Origin: Ligustrum vulgare
Taxonomy: Eukaryota; Streptophyta; Magnoliopsida; Lamiales; Oleaceae
Length of the DNA: 64,000 bases
Direction: 5' to 3'
Assembly: GCA_963555705.1 (NCBI GenBank)
Contig: OY743190.1
Span: 20,157,491 to 20,221,490 of the forward strand
This document shows positions 10,712 through 22,818 of the stretch, piece after piece. The stretch's first letter is position 1. Each line of letters starts with the position of its first letter. The position numbers were made by a program, and so were the translations under genes. The notes under the pieces were generated by a model. It searched no databases. It had not been told where the DNA came from and saw nothing but the letters and a program-made list of their open reading frames with translations.

Positions 10712-11151
10712 TCACGAAGAACGAAAGCAAGGAATTTAAACGAAATCCTTAAAAGAAATATAAAGCTTGAAATTCACCAAGAAGAATGAGAGAAATCTAA
10801 ATTTTTTTTATTAATCAATAAATGAATAAAATCAATGAATTAACCCTCTATTTATAGGGTCATAAAACAAATAAACGTATTCTAAATCAAATAGGAAAAG
10901 TATAAAACATATTCTAAATCAACTAAACAAAAAGAATTCGAAATAAACTAAATGACAGAAATAACTTTAAAATACTAAAATACTGTTTTAGCTGCCTAAA
11001 CGAACACGAATGCCAAAAATCCATCGTAGATCATAATAAAGATTCTGACACCGGTGCAAGAAGTTATGACAGTTTGATCGAAACTCCTATTTTCTTGGAT
11101 AATTTCCTATCCATCTCCTCTTCAAACTTCAACGCCAATTGTTCTACATCA
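10712..11151 (-). mobile_element. E3 3' LTR
   Basis: 440 bp, the partner of 27960-28398. The first base pair has decayed from TG to TC. The terminal ACATCA abuts a purine-rich tract on the minus strand (GGTGGGAAGGAC), the likely polypurine tract. The pol frame enters this LTR and ends at 11064. Confidence 0.9.
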
Positions 11152-11744
11152 GTCCTTCCCACCTGCGAAGAACTCGACAACGAGTTGTATTCTGGATAGA
11201 GCAGAACATCATTAGAAAACTTATAAAGATCAGCTACGTTGAAAGTGCGAGATATGTTCATGTCAGGAGGCAGGTCGATCACATAGGCGTTATCATTAAT
11301 CTTCTTCATCATCTTGTACGGGCCATACTTCCTTGGTTTCAATTTGTTATAGGAACCAATCGGGACCCTCTCCTTACGCAAAAACACCATAACCTGATCA
11401 CCTTCATCAAACAATTTCTTGCGTCTCTTGACATCCGCTACTGCTTTATACTTTGCATTCTTCTCCTCCAACCGTAACTTCACTTCTTCCTGAACATCCC
11501 GAACTTGTTCAGTCATGTTCTCGGTTGCCATACTTTCTCCAGCAACCTCGGGGAGTTTCACCAGATCCTAAGCATGCTTCGGTGGTTGTAAATATACCAA
11601 AGTGAAAGGAGATTTACCCATAGCAGTGTGAACTGCATTATTATAAACGAACTCCGCTTGAGCCAGTGCCACATCCCACTGTTTTGGCTTGTCTCCACAA
11701 ATACTATTAATCAGATTCCCCAATGTGCAGTTCAAGTTCTCAGT
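11064..11744 (-). pseudogene. E3 integrase C-terminal part
   Basis: It continues the integrase interrupted at 23687. Minus-strand translation gives [11 protein letters not shown], then [10 protein letters not shown] and [16 protein letters not shown], then one stop near 11567. An intact 165-codon stretch follows with the [14 protein letters not shown] and [12 protein letters not shown] motifs of the gypsy integrase C-terminal domain. The last 29 codons lie inside the 3' LTR. Confidence 0.88.
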
Positions 11745-11749
11745 CCGAC

Positions 11750-12562
11750 TGATTCGATGGAAAATCTACCCTCCAAGTATAAAGAGGTCAAGTTATAGCC
11801 TAGTAATAATTCATGGGCATTCTTCCTAAGGATTTTATTGATATAATAATGTTTGCTAAATTCAAATCTTAAACTACGATTTCAATTGTGCTTAAATGAA
11901 TTTGAAGAGAATATAATTAAATTGCAATGAAAGAGAAATTTGAGTGGAGTTATTCTTTCACTATCAATTAGGCTTTGCAAATAAATTTAATGTGAATTTC
12001 TTGAAATCGATAAGATGTAGAAATATTAGTAAGAAAATTAGTCAATTTATTTTACGGCATTTAGTCGAGCATGTTGTGTGCATTGGAGAGCTGCTGGAAA
12101 AGTGTGGGGCTGCTGGCTAGAAAGTGGAGAAGCTGCAGGCTGCTGGTTCGTTAAGAGAGAAGTTGAAGGTGGCGGAAGTGGTAGGTTTTGGGGGGTGAGA
12201 AAGAGTTGTTGTTGCGGTTGGGAGAATGGAGAAGGCTGGTTTCTTGAGATGAGAGAAAATAGAGGTTGGCGGCTGTTGAAGGTGAGGTCGAGAGGCTGGT
12301 TTGGTGCTGTGTGTATAGAGGAGAGGCTGAGAGTTATGTTGGCTGGAGTAGGTGGTTCATCCAATTTTGGGCTTTTGGGGTCAATTAAGTTAGGGGTTTT
12401 TGGGTTGAAATTGTCCAAAATATACTTACAATTAAATAAATGAAATTATTAGCAAATAAAATCAATTTAGAGTTAAAGAACTAAAATGAGATTTTTTATA
12501 ATTTTTACTCTAAATAGCATAATTTATATCCTAAATTTTCATTTTTCATGTGTTTACCTATC
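11750..12562 (-). mobile_element. E4 3' LTR, short by 28 bp at its U3 end
   Basis: Matches 22819-23653 base by base with small differences. The right LTR has 28 more bases (23654-23681) up to its CA end, absent here. Here the match stops right at the polypurine tract (GCTAGTTGGGGA on the minus strand). Both strands are open for about 120 codons in both LTR copies; see rejected items. Confidence 0.85.
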
Positions 12563-12894
12563 CCCAACTAGCTTTTTGCTAGTCTCTAGCAATTAAAGCG
12601 AATTAAAAACATGTCTACCTCTATGAAACTCCAAATGCAAAGTCAAGAATGAATTTAGTTAGATAGTCGAGCACATCAACTTCGCAAAATCAAGAGATCA
12701 AGCTTCATACCCACATTAATCCATAAAAACATTCCAAAAATTCCGTGTGTTAAGCCAATCCATCAAACCATTAACCCCAAGACATACAATGTTGAGTATT
12801 CACTCAAGCCAAGCATAAACTCCATAAACTCACTAGTATGTGTATTGTTGTTAAACTGGTTTTGGGGTCACTCATGGATTTTGAAAATTAATCA
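12563..12894. other. E4 3' untranslated region, distal part
   Basis: Non-coding sequence between the E4 3' LTR and X1. Its first 30 bases include the polypurine tract and a small inverted repeat (CTAGC...GCTAG). It continues at 16062 on the other side of X1. Confidence 0.7.
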
Positions 12895-12899
12895 CTTAA

Positions 12900-13687
12900 T
12901 GATAAGATCCGAAGCGCGGAAGAAACGCCGGAAAGTTCCAAACCCAGGTTGTGGATGGACGTTGGAATCTTGACCCGATATTCACGACGTGATGGCTCGA
13001 TGATGCGGAATAAAGAACCAAGACTTTCGAAACGCCACAAGGATTTGCTCAATCTCCTTGATAAGTCTCTGATTTGAACGCCACAAATATTCTAACAAAT
13101 ATTTGATAAGTTAGATATTTGAACGCCACAAGAAATATTCTTGATATGTTCGAAAAACATAGGAATCTACCTATAACTTTTATTGAATCCTCGATAAAAA
13201 CTGTTTATATCAAAATCGAAGTCTGAATTACAATGAATGGAAAAAGCATATAAATAAACAAAATAAAACCCTAGTCGCTAATTTACTCAAAATAGAATTT
13301 TAATTAGACTAAAATTCTAAAATAGGCAAACAATTAATTAAAAAACGGAAAAATAATCAAATTCCCCAAAAATCCGAAAAATTAGATTTATGGCCGTGAT
13401 GAACTCATTTACGGCCGTAAATGACTTTCTGTTTAAGACTTATGTCCGTGACCATATTCTTTAAGGCCGTAATGAAGGTTCTGCTCAATTTTGCGATAAC
13501 TGTGTTACGACCGTAATTCCAAAGGTTACGGCCATAAAAGGCCTGCTGCTTAATTTTCTGGTTCTTTTCGACACGGTTTGATCTTCAAAGCTCGTTGAAC
13601 CTATTGAATTCTTGTTTTGGCTTGAATATTTAAATTTTCCCGTCAAGCCTACTATGACTTCGATTGTCAAGGGTCCGAAACACATCA
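12900..13687 (-). mobile_element. X1 3' LTR
   Basis: Begins TGATAAGATCC, ends CACATCA. Repeats of AACGCCACAAG/AATATT with TTGATAAG occur in its first half, and a palindrome cluster at 13388-13537. Confidence 0.92.
13388..13537. repeat. Palindrome cluster in X1 left LTR
   Basis: Six TTACGGCCGTAA-type sites, several changed by C-to-T or G-to-A substitutions. Pairs are separated by TTCTG-containing spacers. The same arrangement is in 15757-15907, 36179-36341 and 38582-38743. Confidence 0.88.
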
Positions 13688-13733
13688 TACCCTCATTCTT
13701 TAGGATGATTCGTCCCAAATCATAGCTTTGTTC

Positions 13734-14771
13734 CTATTGTTTCATTTCACCTCCTGGATCGAACGAAAAATTTCTCCTGCCATTGCACATGATCAACCAA
13801 AAATATTCTGCAGTTGGGGTCACATGAATGACTTGAAGTTGAAACACCTTTGGACATTGGTGGTGTTGCCCAAATTTCCACGTACCATTAACCTGCAAGA
13901 AAGAATTAAATAGAATGGGGAGGGAAATGTTAGGTTCATGAGGTACAAGGTATGGATCCTTGTATTTATGAATTATCACAGTCAATTCCACCCTTTGAAC
14001 CACGAGGCCCTTCTCTTCACCTCGTTCTTCCTTTGCAAGTTCTCATTTATTCCCCTCTACTTCTTTTCTTTCAAGCACCTCTTTAATATTTTTACTTTCA
14101 AATTCAACCACGTCTACTATCTCCAGATTTTTATCACTACGCTCGTGTACTACCTCATTACTACTCAAATGTGGATCTTCTAATTCAACGCTCAAATCTT
14201 GAACTTCAACCTCAACTCCCAATTCCACCTTCTCCTCATCAAATTTTGGAGTTTATTTATTTGTTTTTAATTTCAACTCTCCCTCCTTCTTATCAATATC
14301 CTTATCCCCATGATGCCTCCTATTATACCACTTTTCACTCTCCTTCCTTACCTTCCGTGAATCTTCTAGTGCTTCCTCTAATGTCAACCCATATAGTACA
14401 CATGTTTTCCTTTTCTTAAGGAATTGGTATATGTGCATACTCTTATCATAAACAGCCTCCCTCCTATATCTCCAAGGTTTTCCCAATAAAATATGATAAG
14501 ATTTCAATAGCACTACATCAGACCATACATCCTCACTATACCTTCCCTGAGTGATAGGCACTAGAACTTGTTTGGTTACATTGAAATTCCCAAACTCCCT
14601 CATCCATGTCATCCTATAAGGTTTATAGTGTGGTTCTAGGGGCAATCCTAATTTTTTAACCACGGTGCTACTAACGAAATTAGTAAAACACTTTCCATCA
14701 ATCGCCAAACTGTACCCCTTATGATTCACATAACACCTAGTTTGGAATAAAGAGCCCGGATCATAATTCAT
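13734..14771 (-). pseudogene. X1 protease-like frame, two nonsense codons
   Basis: The minus-strand frame begins MNYDPGSLFQTRC and continues through IDGKCFTNFVSS (single catalytic Asp of a retropepsin) and YHILLGKPW (the usual second motif). It stays in one frame to 13734 except for stops after KLKTNK (near 14253) and after EVEGNK (near 14043). The C-terminal half is Lys/Glu-rich. Related to the protease segment of gypsy polyproteins whose reverse transcriptase is absent here. The X2 copy is open for 296 codons. Confidence 0.8.
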
Positions 14772-15255
14772 TCCTTATGTGACGTTAAAAAAATTCAAGA
14801 ATAAAGAGGTTTTAGACATCAAATAGTAAGAACGACTTTTATTGACTTGGAAGAAAATGAATACCAAGAATTTTAAAAAAACTCAAGAAAGTGGTTCTTG
14901 AATTTGGAATAATTCTTATTTATTTATTTATTTATTTATTTGAATAATGAATTTTCGGAATTAAATAAAAAATAAAAAAAATAATTTTTTTTTAATAAAT
15001 CCGAAAATTCAACACGAACACAACAAAACAAACGGAACTGGATTTGGATAAGAATCGAACAAAATAAACACTTTTGAATTTTTGTTGGATTTTTATATGG
15101 ATCAAAACTGAAAAAATTTACTGGCACGAAGAACACTCAAGAAAAGAAAGACTCAACAACAAGATATGGATAATTCTTATGACAGACTCGATGATAAACA
15201 TAAGAATTAAATTGGATAGAAAAACCTAAATTCAGAGTCCAGCTCTGATACCAGA

Positions 15256-16056
15256 TGATGAAATTCGAGATGCACGGAATTAACGTCGAAAAGTTTCGAA
15301 CTCAGGTTGTGGTTGGACGGATGAATCATGACCCGATATTCACGACGCGACGGCTCGACGATGCGGAATAAAGAACCACGACTTTCGAAACGCCACAAGG
15401 ATTTGCTCAATCTCCTTGATAAGTCTCTGATTTGAACGCCACAAATATTCTAACAAATATTTGATAAGTTCGATATTTGAACGCCACAAGAAATATTCTT
15501 GATAAGTTCGAAAAATATAGGAATCCACCTATAATTTTTATTGAATCCTCAATAAAAAAAAACTGTTTTAATCAAAATCAAATTCTCAAGTCTGAATTAC
15601 AATGAATGGAAAAAGCATATAAATAAGCAAAATAAAACCCTAGTCGCTAATTTACTCAAAATAGAATTCTAATTAGACTAAAAGTCTAAAATAGGCAAAC
15701 AAATAATTAAAAAACGAAAAAATAATCAAATTCCCTGAAAATCCGAAAAATTAGATTTATGGCCGTGATGAACTAATTTACGGCCGTAAATGACTTTCTG
15801 TTTAAGACTTACGGCCGTGACCATATTCTTTACGGTCGTAATGAAGGTTCTGCTCAATTTTGCGATAACTGTGTTACGGCCGTAATTCCAAAGGTTATGA
15901 CCGTAAAAGGCCTGCTGCTTAATTTTCTGGTTCTTTTCGACACGGTTTGATCTTCAAAGCTCGTCGAACCTGTTGAATTCTTGTTTTGGCTTGAATATTT
16001 AAATTTTCCCGTCAAGCCTACTATGACTCTGATTGTCGAGGGTCCGGAACACATCA
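15256..16056 (-). mobile_element. X1 5' LTR with adjacent primer site
   Basis: 801 bp, starts TGATGAAATTC and ends CACATCA. The primer site is at 15239-15253 (CTCTGATACCA on the plus strand), separated from the LTR by GA. The palindrome cluster lies at 15757-15907. Confidence 0.92.
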
Positions 16057-16061
16057 CTTAA

Positions 16062-17401
16062 GCTTTCAAGAAATGTCATATATATGTGGATTGCAGCAAT
16101 ACAAATATTGACCACATGAAAAGCTCACGACCATTGGGACCTAACTGTTCTTACTACAAGCCAACTTAAGATCAAAATTTCAATGTCAATGTAAAGGTGA
16201 TGATGGTGTTATCAAGGGAACTGATAAAGAGTGGTGGAAGAAAGATTTGCATGTTCCAGTGATAATAGTAGAACAATGAATTTCAATGAAAGTATATGAT
16301 GCAATGGTAGCAAGATTTTTTTTTCTTTTGTGGGGTATTGGATAGGATAAGGAAATAAAAGAAGTGAATAGAAATTTAGGACTTTCAAATATAAGCAATG
16401 ATAATAATTTTCACTTTTAATCACACTTCAAGTTTGATTTATTCTTCACATCCTTTCTTTATTTTCAATACGTCTCCCTTTTCTTTCTTTCTCTTTCTAT
16501 CTACTTTTTTTTTTGGTAACTGAAATCCTCTGAAATAATTCTTCAACATTCTCCTCTAGTCTCAGTAACTATCAAATCCCTTCGAACTCCACTTTTCTTT
16601 GGTTTCATACACAAAACATTTGTTTCTGATATATGGAGCAAAAAACATTATCCTCACTTATACTTGAAAGTAGAAGTCAAGGTTATATATTTATGGATAT
16701 AACGTCTGGATGCAATGTCGTCTTTAATGTGAAAAATAGATGAAAGTGATTTGTGATTATGAAGGGATTTCTGATGGAATTAGAAGATGACATGGCTAGC
16801 TTCAAGGGATCAAATTTTTATTTGACATTGACCTTCATCATTTCTTAAGTATAAACTACCAACAATCCACAATCCGTATAATGATGTCCAATGGAAGTAA
16901 CAATATTAAACAAGGGAAATATAAGAAAACCATCAATCACTCAACACTCATGATGAACAAATAAAATTACTTAAACTTGAGAGAGCTCTAGTTGTATGTG
17001 TTGACCATCCATCTTACCACAAGGCTTAAATTCCTGTATAAAAAAAAACTTAGGAGGGAGGTCTTTACAGAATAACAAAGATATAATTCATGACTCAAGA
17101 TGTACTCAATTTTAATGTTCAGCGATCACAAAAAATTAATGCAAAACAAGTACATTTGAGTTACTCTCCCCCAACTAAAATCAGACATTGTCCTCAATTA
17201 CTCAAAGAGAAGAAAAATTAACAGTGATTCATAGACATGACTCAAAATTAAATCTAGATAAAGGAGAAGAGTGTACCTGAGAGGAGGCCTATGCACATGA
17301 GCACTTATTCAAGAATGGAAAAAAAATGAAGAACAAAGAATAAAATCTACAAAAAGAAAATAAAATATAGACAAGATAATAATAAGTTAGCTCCAAGAAA
17401 A
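16062..17401. other. E4 3' untranslated region, proximal part
   Basis: No coding capacity on either strand. Near 17160-17200 the minus strand reads TTGAGGACAATGTC followed by TTAGTTGGGGGAGAG. This is a purine-rich motif found downstream of pol in Athila/Tat elements and also in E5 near 52215-52262. Confidence 0.65.
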
Positions 17402-18302
17402 CTAGCCACTGGAATCAGGGTCCAGTAGAGGTAGTTCATTAACTTCAACAGAAAAATTATCCAAAAATGATTTTAGACGTTGTCCATTAACTTTAAAAAT
17501 AGTACCAGTTTTTGGATCCAAGATTTCAACTGCTCCATAAGGGTAAACAGTTTGCACAATGTAAGAACTAATCAATTTAGTTCTCAACTTACCAGGAAAC
17601 AAATGAAGCTTAGAGTCATATAGCAATACTTTTTTGAGAAGGAAAAAATGATTTTCTAAAAATTTTCTTATCATGCAAAACTTTCATTTTATCTTTAGAA
17701 ATTTTTGCATTCGCATATACTTCCAGACATAATTCATCTAACTCATTCAATTTCAATTTTCTAAATTCACCAGCTTGATCTAAATCAAAGTTGAGTGTTT
17801 TGATTGCCCAATAAGCTTTATGTTCAATCTCAACCGGTAAATGACAAGGTTTTCCAAAAATAATTATATAAGGAGACATTCCAAGAACAGTTTTAAAAGC
17901 ACTCCTATAAGCCCATAAAGCATCATCCAATTTTATAGCCCAATCTTTTCTATTTGGATTCATTATCTTTGTCAAAATCCCTTTAATTTCCCGGTTGGCT
18001 AATTCAGTTTGACCATTAGGTTGAGGGTGATAGGGAGTGGAAATCTTATGCCTAATGCCATATTTCTTTAGCAAGGTTTCAAAAGATTTATTACAAAAAT
18101 TTGTTCCTCCATCGCTAATTATGGCCTTAGGCATACCAAACTTAGAAAAAATATGTTCTTTCAAAAATTTGAGCACAACTTTATGGTCATTTGTCCTACA
18201 TGGAATATCCTCTACCCATTTTGACACATAATCAACAGCTACCAATATATAGAGATATCCAAAAGAAGGGAAAAAGGACCCATAAAATCTAATCCCCAAC
18301 AA
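17402..18302 (-). pseudogene. E4 integrase
   Basis: The core domain shows all three catalytic residues: Asp in VAVDYVSKW, Asp in ISDGGTNF and Glu in [12 protein letters not shown], with the expected spacing. It is followed by the family C-terminal segment ([30 protein letters not shown]), then a frame change near 17620-17670 into [15 protein letters not shown]. The N-terminal zinc domain upstream is degraded. Frameshifted, so inactive. Confidence 0.88.
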
Positions 18303-18599
18303 TAAAAAATTTCAAGATCAAGGATTGGAGCTAATGGCATCATATTCCTATGGCTGAGACTACCAATTTTTACAAAAAAGCATGAGCATCCTTAAATAAA
18401 CTAGGCAAATAAAAACCATATTGAAGTACCTTAGCAGCTGTTTTCAGTGAAGAAAAATGGCCTCCACAAGTATGAGAATGACAGAAGGTAAGAACTTGTT
18501 GCACCTCATCATCAGGAACACGTCTTCAGATAATCTGATTAGCACAATATTTGAATAAGTACAAATCATCGTAAAAGAAGTTCCTTGCAATAGCTTTTA

Positions 18600-19440
18600 T
18601 TCTCATTTTGTCTTGGACACTTCAATTTGAGGGTATATGACTTGTAACCAGATAATTAACCAAGTCAGCAAACCAAGGAAGGATATTCAAGTCAAATAAT
18701 TGTTCATCAGGGAATGAATCATTTAAAGGATAAGAAACTTTTGAATTCTTAGAATTTAATGTAGACAAATGATCAGCAACAACATTTTCCACCCCTTTTG
18801 TGTCCTTGATTGTAATGTCAAATTCCTGTAACAATAAAATCCATCGAATAAGTCTAGGTTTAGCATCTTTCTTCGTGAACACATATTTAAGAGCAGAGTG
18901 ATCAGTAAAGATGGTAACAGGAGTCCCAATAGGATAAGTTCGAAATTTTTCCAGTGCAAAAACTATAACTAGCATCTCTTTTTCAGTAATTGTGTGATGC
19001 AATTGAGCTTGATTCAAGGTTCTGCTAGCATAGTAGATTACATAAGATTCCTAACCTTTTCTCTGACCAAGCACTCCCCCAACAGCTATATCACTTGCAT
19101 CACACATTAATTCAAAAGGAAGAGACCAATCAGGTGATCTAACTATAGGTGCAGTGGTGAGAACCTTTTTTAAATGTTCAAAAGCTGAATGCATTCATTA
19201 GTCCAAACAAATTTTGTATCATGCATCAAAAGTGTAGTCAAATGTTTTGCTATGACACTAAAATCTTTTATGAACCTCCTATAAAAACCTACATGCCCTA
19301 AAAATGATAGAACATCTTTTATAGTTAAAGGAATAGGCAACCTAGAAATTGAATCTACTTTTGCCTTATCTACTTCCATGCCTTTAGCAGAAATTATATG
19401 ACCTAAAACAATTCCTCTTTTAACCATGAAATGACTTTTC
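18600..19440 (-). pseudogene. E4 RNase H region
   Basis: Recognisable by FLGHVGFYRRFIKDFS, TEKEMLVIVFALEKFR, FTDHSALKYVFTKKDAKPR and ENVVADHLS. Stops and a frame change near 19020-19190 separate the pieces. Confidence 0.85.
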
Positions 19441-20069
19441 TCCTAATTAAGGAGAAAATGCTTATCCTCACACTTGAACAAAACAACTTTCAAATTTGTT
19501 AGAAAATCATCAAATGAATCACCAAACATTGAGAAATCATCCATAAACACTTCCAAAAAAAAATTCGATCATGTCACTGAATATGCTAAGCATGGATGTT
19601 TGAAAATTTGCTGGGGCATTACAAAGACCAAAAGGCAATCTTTTAAAAGCAAACGTTCCAAAATGGCAAGTAAAAGTAGTTTATTCTTTGTCTTCCAATG
19701 CTATTTCAAGTTGATGATAGCCTGAAAAGCCATCCAAGAAACAATTGAATGAATGTCCATCAACTCTTTTTAGGACTTGATCTAAAAATGGTAAAGGAAA
19801 GTGTCTTTTCTGGTCATGAAATTCAATTTCCTATAATCTATGCACATTCTCCAACTAGTAGGTACCCTTTTACTTATCATTTCCCCCTGTTCATTTTCAA
19901 CAACAGTAACCCCAGTTTTCTTAGGAACTACTTGAGTACGACTTACCCACTTGCTGTCCACAATATGATAAATAATACCTGCATCAAGTAATTTTAAAAC
20001 TTCATTTTTAACAACTTCTTTCATATTGAGATTTAGCCTTCTTTGAGATTACCTTGAAGGATTAACATT
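19441..20069 (-). pseudogene. E4 reverse transcriptase
   Basis: Contains SWRMCIDYRKLN (20024-19782), the DGFSGYHQ region, RLPFGLCNAP and the catalytic FMDDFSMF motif. At least two in-frame stops (near 19690 and 19445) make it inactive. Confidence 0.86.
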
Positions 20070-21014
20070 TTATTCTAGGAAAATTCTATAAGTGCACACT
20101 AAATGACTAATTCCCTTAATATCTGCTATAGTCCAACCTATTGCAGATCTATGATCATTCAACACTTTTAACAACATATTTTCCTGATTAAAAGTAAGAG
20201 TAGAAGAGACTACCACATGGTATGATTCATTAGGTCCCAAAAATGCATACTTTAGTTCCAATGGAAGAGGTTTAAGCTCTAGAGTTAGCATTTTCTCTGC
20301 TGAGGTTTGCATGGGTGTCTGGCTGACATTTAGAGGCTCAATTCTTGGCTTCCAAGCTTTTACAGTTGTTGTTATTGCACTTTTTGAGGAGTCTTCAATG
20401 CTGTCCAATTCGAAACTTAGCTCAGGTTGCTCATTAGGATCTTCTAGCTCAACTAGCAACTCTTCTAGCATGTTAACTTCCTGCACTTCATCAAAATCTT
20501 TTGGTTTCCTACAAGCATTGAAAATGTTAAGTTCCAAAGTCATATTACCAAAAGTCAACTTTAAAATACCACTCCTACAATTTATTAAAGCATTTGAAGT
20601 TGCAAGGAATGGTCTACCAACAATAATAGGGATTTGGGGGGAAGTTTTAGGTGTACTTTGAACATCAATAACAACGAAATCAATAGGATAATAGAATTTA
20701 TCGACTTGAACCAAAACATCCTCAATTATCCCTCTAAGCATCTTAATAGATCTATCTTCTAATTGTAAAATCATGGGAATGGGCTTAAATTCACTTAAAC
20801 CAAGCTGTGTATACACACTAAAGGGCAAATGATTCACACTTGAACCTAAATCGAGCAGGGCATGACCAATACGAGTGCTCCCTATCATACAAGCAATGGT
20901 TGGAAAACCAAGATCTTTAAATTTTTGAGGAGTTTGGCATTGTATGATAGAACTCACTTGTTCAGTCAAAAAGGCCTTGTTCTTAATAGCTAGCTTCCTT
21001 TTCACTGTACACAA
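20070..21014 (-). pseudogene. E4 protease and linker to reverse transcriptase
   Basis: An open 314-codon frame. The protease motif ALLDLGSSVNHLP contains the catalytic Asp in the D-L-G form that Athila-type elements use. IPIIVGRPFLATS is the second conserved segment. An acidic linker and the start of the polymerase region (HRSAIGWTIADIKGISHLVC) follow. It lacks its own start because it is processed from a polyprotein. Confidence 0.86.
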
Positions 21015-21987
21015 ATCCTTAAGAAATTTAGCAAAGACAGGGACTTGTTGAATGGAATCTAACAGAGAAATATTTACCCTAACTTGCTTAAAAATCTCAT
21101 TAATTTCTGTTTGATTTTTGGTCTTATTAACAGGTTGTAATCTTTGAGAAAAAGGGGCAGGGGCGCACTTACTATTGGTTTAGATGGTTCCTGAACATCA
21201 GATAGAGATTTTAACACAGTATAATCAACGGGAGGTTCAACTTGCTTACCCGCCAAGTTCTCTTTGGGTTCAGGAACTTGGATTTTCTTAACTTCTCAAA
21301 ATAGTCGCTGCTTTTACATGTTTCAGATTGAACTTATCGACCCCATTGTATTGAGTTTGAGGATTTGGCGTTGGTTGAACTGGGAACTTACCCTTTTCTA
21401 GTGCACTTGCTCGAGTAGTCAACTTTGTAAGCTGAGATCGGATGTCATTTATGGCATGAGAATCTTGATTGTTGGTGGTAGCTTGACTTTGCATGAATTG
21501 CTAGATTTGATCTTCAAGACTTCTCTTCTGTGGTGGCATGTAAGGTGTTGGCTATGAAGGTCCAACATTGTTGCTTCCTCCTTGATCATTCCTCCAACTG
21601 AAATTTGGATGATTTCTCCAACCTAGATTAAAAGTACTCGAATATGGATTAGAATAACGTTTAGAAATCATGTTAACAGTAACAAATTGATCAAAAATAC
21701 ATCTCGTTTAATGGGGGAAGTGCAGGACAATTAGAGGTTACATGTTGTACATTTTCACAAATTGAACACTTCTCTAAAATAGTGGAAGAGGAATGGACTT
21801 CATTCACTTTTTGAGTTTCCAGATTTTCAAGTTTTCGAGTGATGATAGCCAATCGGACATTTATGTCATCATCTCCTCTAAGTGAATGAATTCCATTTCC
21901 AGAATCTTTTAAAATTAAATTTTTATTGGAACACCCCCATCAAACTCATCAATGTTATCCCAAGATTGGGCATTTTAGGCTAAATCA
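21015..21987 (-). pseudogene. E4 gag, C-terminal part with zinc knuckle
   Basis: Broken frames. A CCHC knuckle, CSICENVQHVTSNC, is readable on the minus strand near 21725-21770. Gln/Pro-rich linkers at 21288-21494 and 21074-21256 lead to the protease. Several stops. Confidence 0.75.
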
Positions 21988-22704
21988 TCAAAAAAATGTA
22001 AAAACTTCATTAATGTCATTTGCAAAGAAATCACCATTGCTCATGGTTTGCACAAATTGTCTCATTTCTAGTCTGAGCACTTCATAAAAAAATTTAGTTA
22101 GCATCAATTGCTCATAACCATGATGGGGACAAGATAACAACAAATCCTTGAATCTTTCCCAACTAGTGTAAAAAATTTTATTATTCTTTTGGGAAAAATT
22201 CATGATTTGTCTCTGGATAGCATTGGTTCTTTGTGGTGGGAAAAACATTTTAATTAACTCTTTTCGCATATTTGCCCAATTTGTGAGTGAACCGGACCTT
22301 AAAGAGTTGAGCCACGACTTAGCTTTATCCTTTAGTGAAAAAGGGAAAAGTTTAAGTCGAATGACTTCCTCAGTGCAATTTCTTTCAAGAAAAGTAAAAC
22401 AAATCCCTTTGAATTCTTGGATGTGGTGATAAGGACTTTCAGATGGCATTCCATGGAAACGTGGCAAGTGATCTATCATTCCCGATTTAAAGTTGAAGAC
22501 TACTGCATTTACAGGAATTACTATGAATGACGGAGTGCTTAGCATCATTGGAAAAATGTAATCTCTAAGACTTCGAATGACTGGCACCTCATTTGGTTCT
22601 CCATTATCTGCCATTTCTACCAGCTGATTTTCAAGAATTAAAAATTGGTTAGTGGGTCCCGATCTTACTAATCGCTTATAATGATCTTGAAACCAAATGG
22701 ACAT
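21988..22704 (-). pseudogene. E4 gag, matrix/capsid part
   Basis: 238 open codons with the retrotransposon gag signature: FSLKDKAKSWLNSL, WANMRKELIKMFFP, ERFKDLLLSCPHHG and FFYEVL. Athila-type by resemblance to the E5 gag in this window. The frame is cut short near 21988. Confidence 0.88.
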
Positions 22705-22796
22705 AAACGAAGAACAATATCAAGAATAGTAGTATAGAAAAGAATAATGAAAAAAATAACTGAATTCAGCAAAAATTAATTAACACCAAAATAATC

Positions 22797-22816
22797 CTCG
22801 GCAACGGCGCAAAAAA
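22797..22816 (-). other. E4 primer-binding site
   Basis: Reads GCGCCGTTGCCGAGG on the minus strand, next to the 5' LTR. GCGCCGTTGCC is typical of Athila/Tat elements. Confidence 0.75.
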
Positions 22817-22818
22817 CG

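Larger units (their letters stand above)
12900..16056 (-). mobile_element. X1: small non-autonomous LTR element with a protease-like frame
   Basis: Flanked by CTTAA (12895-12899 and 16057-16061). LTRs are 12900-13687 (788 bp) and 15256-16056 (801 bp). On the minus strand the methionine-tRNA primer site TGGTATCAGAGCTGG lies next to the right LTR and a purine tract (AAAGAATGAGGGTA) next to the left one. The only coding content is a degraded protease-like frame. Total 3157 bp. X2 (32912-38894) is a second copy. Confidence 0.93.

Noticed and set aside
12047..12443. Open frames of about 120 codons on both strands in the E4 LTR, repeated at 23013-23534
   Set aside because: They recur only because the two LTRs are copies. 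The minus-strand product is a Ser/Pro/Gln-rich low-complexity chain and the plus-strand one its complement; no domain.
16062..17401. Possible env-like gene in the E4 3' region, as reported for some Athila elements
   Set aside because: No frame of useful length, signal peptide or membrane segment on either strand in this region or at 12563-12894.
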